DNA from: CAYJFX01 sp964370315 | Lineage (GTDB): Bacteria > Spirochaetota > Spirochaetia > Treponematales > Treponemataceae | Length of the DNA: 44,506 nt | Reading direction: 5' to 3' | Assembly: GCA_964370315.1 (NCBI GenBank) | Contig: CAYJIS010000011.1 | Span: 1 to 44,506 of the forward strand | Part shown: piece after piece, positions 41,145 through 44,506 of the stretch | How positions within the stretch are numbered: the stretch's first letter is position 1 | Layout: every line of letters starts with the position of its first letter | Notes under the pieces: generated by a model | Seen by the model: the letters and a program-made list of their open reading frames with translations, nothing else | Databases searched by the model: none | What the model was told of the DNA's origin: nothing | Translations under genes and position numbers: made by a program

Positions 41145-42083
41145 GTGAAAGTACGTTTTTTTGGCGTTAGAGGCTCAACGGCAACCCCAATTTGGGCTGA
41201 ACATGTACAATCAAAAATTTCCGCTGTAGTTTCAAAAATAACACCCGCTGATATAATAAATGAAGATGCAAAGCAACGTTTTATTTCAAATTTACCTGAG
41301 TACTTGTTCGGAACAGTAGGAGGCAATTCTCCTTGTGTTGAAGTAATTTTAGATGGTGAAGAAAAAATTATATTAGATGCGGGTACAGGTATTCGTGTTT
41401 GTGGAAAACAATACTCTAAAATAAATAACCAAATTTTTTATTTACTTTTTACACATTTTCACTGGGATCATTTACAAGGATTACCTTTTTTTGACCCAGC
41501 ATTTAATCCTACAACAACAATTCATGTGTATTCGACAAATGATGATGCTCAAAAGCTATTATCTGCACAAATGGACCAACCATATTTTCCAGTGCCAATG
41601 GAAGCTTTTACAAAAAATATCTTTTACCATACCGTAAAAGAGTATGAAGAATTTGTAATTGGTAACTGCAAAATTATGTGTAAGAAAATGTTTCATCCAG
41701 GATTTTCATACACATACAAATTTGTAGAAAATGGGAAATGTTTCATACATGCTACTGATGTTGAATTACAACAAAGCGATTTTCAAAGAACGATAGAATC
41801 AGATGCTTTCTTTGGTAATGCAGATGTTCTCGTTTTGGATTCTCAATATACAGTTGATGATGCCCTACAAAAAGAAAATTGGGGACACTCGGCATATTGT
41901 TATGCAATTGACTTTGCACACCTATTTAATATTCGACAGTTATATTTATTTCATCATGAACCTACGTATGATGATAAAAAATTGTATTCAATTCTTAAGT
42001 CAGCACAATGGTATTCAGATAATGTTTGTGATGGCTTTGTACGTGTTCATCTTGCAATCGAGGGACAAGAGATAGAACTATGA
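41145..42083 (+). CDS. MBL-fold metallohydrolase
   Basis: A 312-residue metallo-beta-lactamase-fold protein. THFHWDH (residues 103-109) is the HxHxDH dinuclear-metal motif. The N-terminus FFGVRGSTATP and GGNSPCVEVIL place it in the RNase Z / class II phosphodiesterase-like subgroup, and further ligands lie in MFHPGFSYTYK and IHATDVE. The substrate cannot be predicted. The start is a GTG with GAGG upstream, directly after the YkgJ stop. It overlaps the next small gene by 4 bases (ATGA). Confidence 0.9.
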   Translation: MKVRFFGVRGSTATPIWAEHVQSKISAVVSKITPADIINEDAKQRFISNLPEYLFGTVGGNSPCVEVILDGEEKIILDAGTGIRVCGKQYSKINNQIFYLLFTHFHWDHLQGLPFFDPAFNPTTTIHVYSTNDDAQKLLSAQMDQPYFPVPMEAFTKNIFYHTVKEYEEFVIGNCKIMCKKMFHPGFSYTYKFVENGKCFIHATDVELQQSDFQRTIESDAFFGNADVLVLDSQYTVDDALQKENWGHSAYCYAIDFAHLFNIRQLYLFHHEPTYDDKKLYSILKSAQWYSDNVCDGFVRVHLAIEGQEIEL

Positions 42084-42265
42084 GTAGTATTTCATATAAT
42101 TTTACCTTTAACGAGGTAAAAGCAGTAACAAGTTTTTTTCGTAAACACGAGAAAAATATACCAGATGAGCTTGAAAAATTTCTTTCAAGTATGCAGTCTC
42201 ATATTTATGATAATATGACTATTGAAGAGGCGGAAGTATTTTTAAATGAAAACAAAAATTATTAA
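42080..42265 (+). CDS. Small protein of unknown function (61 residues)
   Basis: A 61-residue, highly charged, probably all-helical protein containing FNEVKAVTSFFRKHEK and IEEAEVFLNENKNY. It overlaps the MBL gene by 4 bases and mltG by 20 bases, so it is translationally coupled on both sides, which argues that it is real. AGAGATAGAA lies before the ATG. No family recognised; likely cytoplasmic. Confidence 0.68.
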   Translation: MSSISYNFTFNEVKAVTSFFRKHEKNIPDELEKFLSSMQSHIYDNMTIEEAEVFLNENKNY

Positions 42266-43265
42266 AATAATCATTGCTGCTTTTGTAGCAATATGTGCAG
42301 CTTTTATTATTACTAGTGCTGTATTACTATCAGCAAAATCATCTTCTCATGTAGAACCAGAGCGATACACGGTTCAATCAGGAGCAACATTAGCGAGCAT
42401 TTCTTATGATTTATATGTAAAAGATTATATTAAATCACGCTTTGCTTTTTATACTTATGGCAGACTTACGTCAGTCCCATTAAGAGCCGGTATTTTTAAG
42501 ATTTCTCCATCTATGTCCGTCAACGAAATTCTTACTGTCTTTGAGTCAGGTAAATTTGAACCGATTCTTGTAAGTATTCCAGAGGGGCTAACGGTTTCAA
42601 AAATAGCAAAACTGCTAGAAGAAAAAGATGTAACTTCAGCAGAAGATTTTATTGAAGCATCAAAAAACACAACATTACTACAAGAGTACGGTGTACCTGC
42701 GAGTACATTTGAAGGCTATCTCTTTCCCGACACGTATTACTTGGATCCAAATATGAATGCAGAAACGGTAATTAGACTTTTTGTAGACAATTTTTTTAAT
42801 CGAGTTTCTCAGATTGACGGTTTAAGAGACGCAAGTAATGAAGACCTATTTCAAACACTGATTTTAGCATCGATTGTAGAAAGAGAATACAGAGTACAAG
42901 AAGAAGCACCGTTAATTGCAAGTGTTTTTTCAAATAGAATTTCTGAAAACATCGGATTATATTCTTGTGCAACACTAGAATATATCATAACTGAAATTCA
43001 AGGAAAACCACATCCTGAAGTAATCACCTATGATGACATACAAATTGATAATCCGTATAATACGTATAAATGGGCAGGTTTACCGCCTTCACCAATATCA
43101 AATCCTGGATTAATTGCTCTTAATGCAGCTGCAAATCCATCAAATACTAATTATTTTTATTTTAGACTAGTAGATGCTTCAGTTGGAAATCATATATTTA
43201 CTACTGATTTTGATGATCACATAGATGCTGGGATAGTATATCAAACAAAAAGTACTCAGAGATAA
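42246..43265 (+). CDS. mltG: Endolytic murein transglycosylase MltG
   Basis: A 339-residue inner-membrane protein with one N-terminal helix (about 7-30). A LysM-like region (YTVQSGATLASISYDLY) precedes the YceG catalytic domain. E212 in ILASIVEREY is the catalytic Glu, and NPYNTYKWAGLPPSPISNPG is diagnostic. MltG cuts nascent glycan strands and sets their length. The ATG lies inside the 61-residue gene, with GGAAG upstream. dnaG follows 3 bases after its stop. Confidence 0.95.
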   Translation: MKTKIIKIIIAAFVAICAAFIITSAVLLSAKSSSHVEPERYTVQSGATLASISYDLYVKDYIKSRFAFYTYGRLTSVPLRAGIFKISPSMSVNEILTVFESGKFEPILVSIPEGLTVSKIAKLLEEKDVTSAEDFIEASKNTTLLQEYGVPASTFEGYLFPDTYYLDPNMNAETVIRLFVDNFFNRVSQIDGLRDASNEDLFQTLILASIVEREYRVQEEAPLIASVFSNRISENIGLYSCATLEYIITEIQGKPHPEVITYDDIQIDNPYNTYKWAGLPPSPISNPGLIALNAAANPSNTNYFYFRLVDASVGNHIFTTDFDDHIDAGIVYQTKSTQR

Positions 43266-43268
43266 AAT

Positions 43269-44506
43269 ATGCCAAAAATTTCTTCTCAAACTTTGGATGA
43301 AATAAACTCAAAAATAGATATGCCCACGCTAGTAGGGGAGTATACTAAACTCGAAAAACGTGGAAGCAGTTTCTGGGGATGCTGTCCTTTTCATAATGAA
43401 AAAACACCTTCTTTCAATGTTGTCCCTGACAAAAAAATGTTTTACTGTTTTGGTTGTCACGAGGGTGGTAGCTTAATTTCTTTTTATATGAAGATGGAAA
43501 AAATATCATTTCAAGAGGCTGCATTAAGCTTAGCGAAAAAAGTTGGCATAGAAGTTCTCTATGATGGGAACTCAAGTCCAGTAGTAATAGAGAACTCTTT
43601 ACGTGATGATTATATTGAACTATACGATAGAATTTGTGGAACATATAATTATTTTCTTACTACTTCAGAAATGGGAAATGCTGCCTTGCATTATTTGCAG
43701 TCGAGAGGCATTAGTAAAGAATCAATTCAAAAATTCAAATTAGGATATTCACCAACTGACAAGTATTGGCTAAAAAAGTTTTTATCAGAAAAAAAATACA
43801 GTGAAGCCTTTCTAAAAGGTTCGGGACTTTTTTCTAAGAATTATCCGGATATATCTTTTTTTTCTAATAGGCTAATGTTTCCCATATTTAATAGACACGG
43901 TCAAACGGTAGCATTTGGTGGAAGAATTTTAATGGGTGATGGACCAAAGTATTTAAACTCAGGTGATCTTGTGCAATACAAAAAAAGAGAAACACTCTAT
44001 GCATTTAATTTTGCAAAACAATACATTAGAACAGAAAAAAGTGTTGTCATTTGCGAGGGTTATATGGATGTAATTGCATATCACCAAGCAGGAGTAAATG
44101 TTGCAGTTGCACCTTTGGGAACTGCATTAACTGAAGAACAAGTGCGTCTATTAAATACTTTTTGCGACACATTTTACTTGTCATTTGATAATGATACTGC
44201 AGGTCAAGCAGCAACATTTAAATCAATACTTTTATGTAGACAAAATAATGCTTCGGTTCGAATAATCCAACATGAAGGCGGAAAGGACCCCGCAGAAATT
44301 TTATTAAATAATGGTTCTGAAATGTTGACAAATTATAAGAAAAACTATATATTAGATAATGAGTATTTGTTGTCTGTTTTGATGCGTCAGTATTCGGTAA
44401 ACACACCAGAAGGCAAAATGCAAATTTGCTTAGCCTATTTTCCATATTTAGACGCTCTTCAGTCAGATATACACAAAGAATCGTGTTTTGAACACTTATG
44501 TCAAAC
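43269..44506 (+). CDS. dnaG: DNA primase, N-terminal part (cut by window end)
   Basis: 412 codons are visible from the ATG at 43269 with no stop before the window edge. The CHC2 zinc finger is C39-x2-H42 and C60-x2-C63. The RNA polymerase core begins around 120, with the Toprim motifs VVICEGYMDVIAYHQAG (about 259-275) and FDNDTAGQAA. It synthesises RNA primers for replication and binds the DnaB helicase through its missing C-terminus. It follows mltG by 3 bases. The ribosome-binding site is weak (AGAGAT), consistent with coupling. Confidence 0.96.
   Translation, partial: MPKISSQTLDEINSKIDMPTLVGEYTKLEKRGSSFWGCCPFHNEKTPSFNVVPDKKMFYCFGCHEGGSLISFYMKMEKISFQEAALSLAKKVGIEVLYDGNSSPVVIENSLRDDYIELYDRICGTYNYFLTTSEMGNAALHYLQSRGISKESIQKFKLGYSPTDKYWLKKFLSEKKYSEAFLKGSGLFSKNYPDISFFSNRLMFPIFNRHGQTVAFGGRILMGDGPKYLNSGDLVQYKKRETLYAFNFAKQYIRTEKSVVICEGYMDVIAYHQAGVNVAVAPLGTALTEEQVRLLNTFCDTFYLSFDNDTAGQAATFKSILLCRQNNASVRIIQHEGGKDPAEILLNNGSEMLTNYKKNYILDNEYLLSVLMRQYSVNTPEGKMQICLAYFPYLDALQSDIHKESCFEHLCQ

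Overview
This is a low-GC, protein-dense bacterial chromosome segment with no phage, insertion sequence or CRISPR array. The gene order (recA, folK, scpA, scpB, rluB, cmk, rpsA), the mltG-dnaG pair, many exported TPR proteins with relaxed lipoboxes, and several proteins that resemble only spirochete hypotheticals suggest a Treponema-like spirochete (Spirochaetota). That assignment is inferred from gene content. Both window edges cut genes: lysA on the left and dnaG on the right.

Layout. 1-290: end of lysA. 316-9539, almost all minus strand: nudC and rdgB; a sigma-factor-like regulator; nrnA, an M24 peptidase and an exported protein; argF; a two-gene M16 peptidase unit. 9708-24265, plus strand: a DUF554 membrane protein and a cation transporter; rpe with three exported or TPR proteins; recA-folK-scpA-scpB-rluB-cmk-rpsA; a GAF-type sigma-54 activator; a TPR protein and a lipoprotein. 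24262-27607, minus: thrH, thrC and a flavoprotein. 27702-29247: alr convergent with a zinc-ribbon protein. 29248-29573 is noncoding and holds a candidate structured RNA. 29574-33497: a Gld-like ABC exporter operon (ATPase, permease fused to a periplasmic domain, DUF4340). 33487-34728: an SPFH-like protein divergent from a small membrane protein. 34775-36735: aroH and a GT5 glycogen-synthase-like gene. 36837-40378: an ascorbate-type PTS operon with an embedded cytoplasmic sulfatase. 40458-40642: tRNA-Thr and tRNA-Tyr. 40692-44506: a YkgJ-type protein, an MBL-fold hydrolase, a 61-residue protein, mltG and dnaG.

Most notable. (1) A textbook -24/-12 sigma-54 promoter (GG-N10-GC) lies 30 bp upstream of a 274-residue protein with a sigma region 2-like N-terminal half and a C-terminal helix-turn-helix. 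Two copies of the palindrome TCTTGCAAGA lie 33 bp apart about 90-120 bp upstream of the predicted start, as an enhancer would. This looks like a sigma-54 to alternative-sigma cascade, comparable in logic to RpoN-RpoS in Borrelia, and a sigma-54 activator is encoded in the same window. (2) Five transcription units (rdgB, argF, rpe, a flavoprotein, a zinc-ribbon protein) place the -10 box 5-6 nt before the start codon with no Shine-Dalgarno sequence, implying leaderless mRNAs. (3) A sulfatase gene sits between PTS IIB and IIA genes, suggesting import and intracellular desulfation of a sulfated sugar. (4) Two unexplained noncoding structured elements lie at 6571-6655 and 29343-29442.
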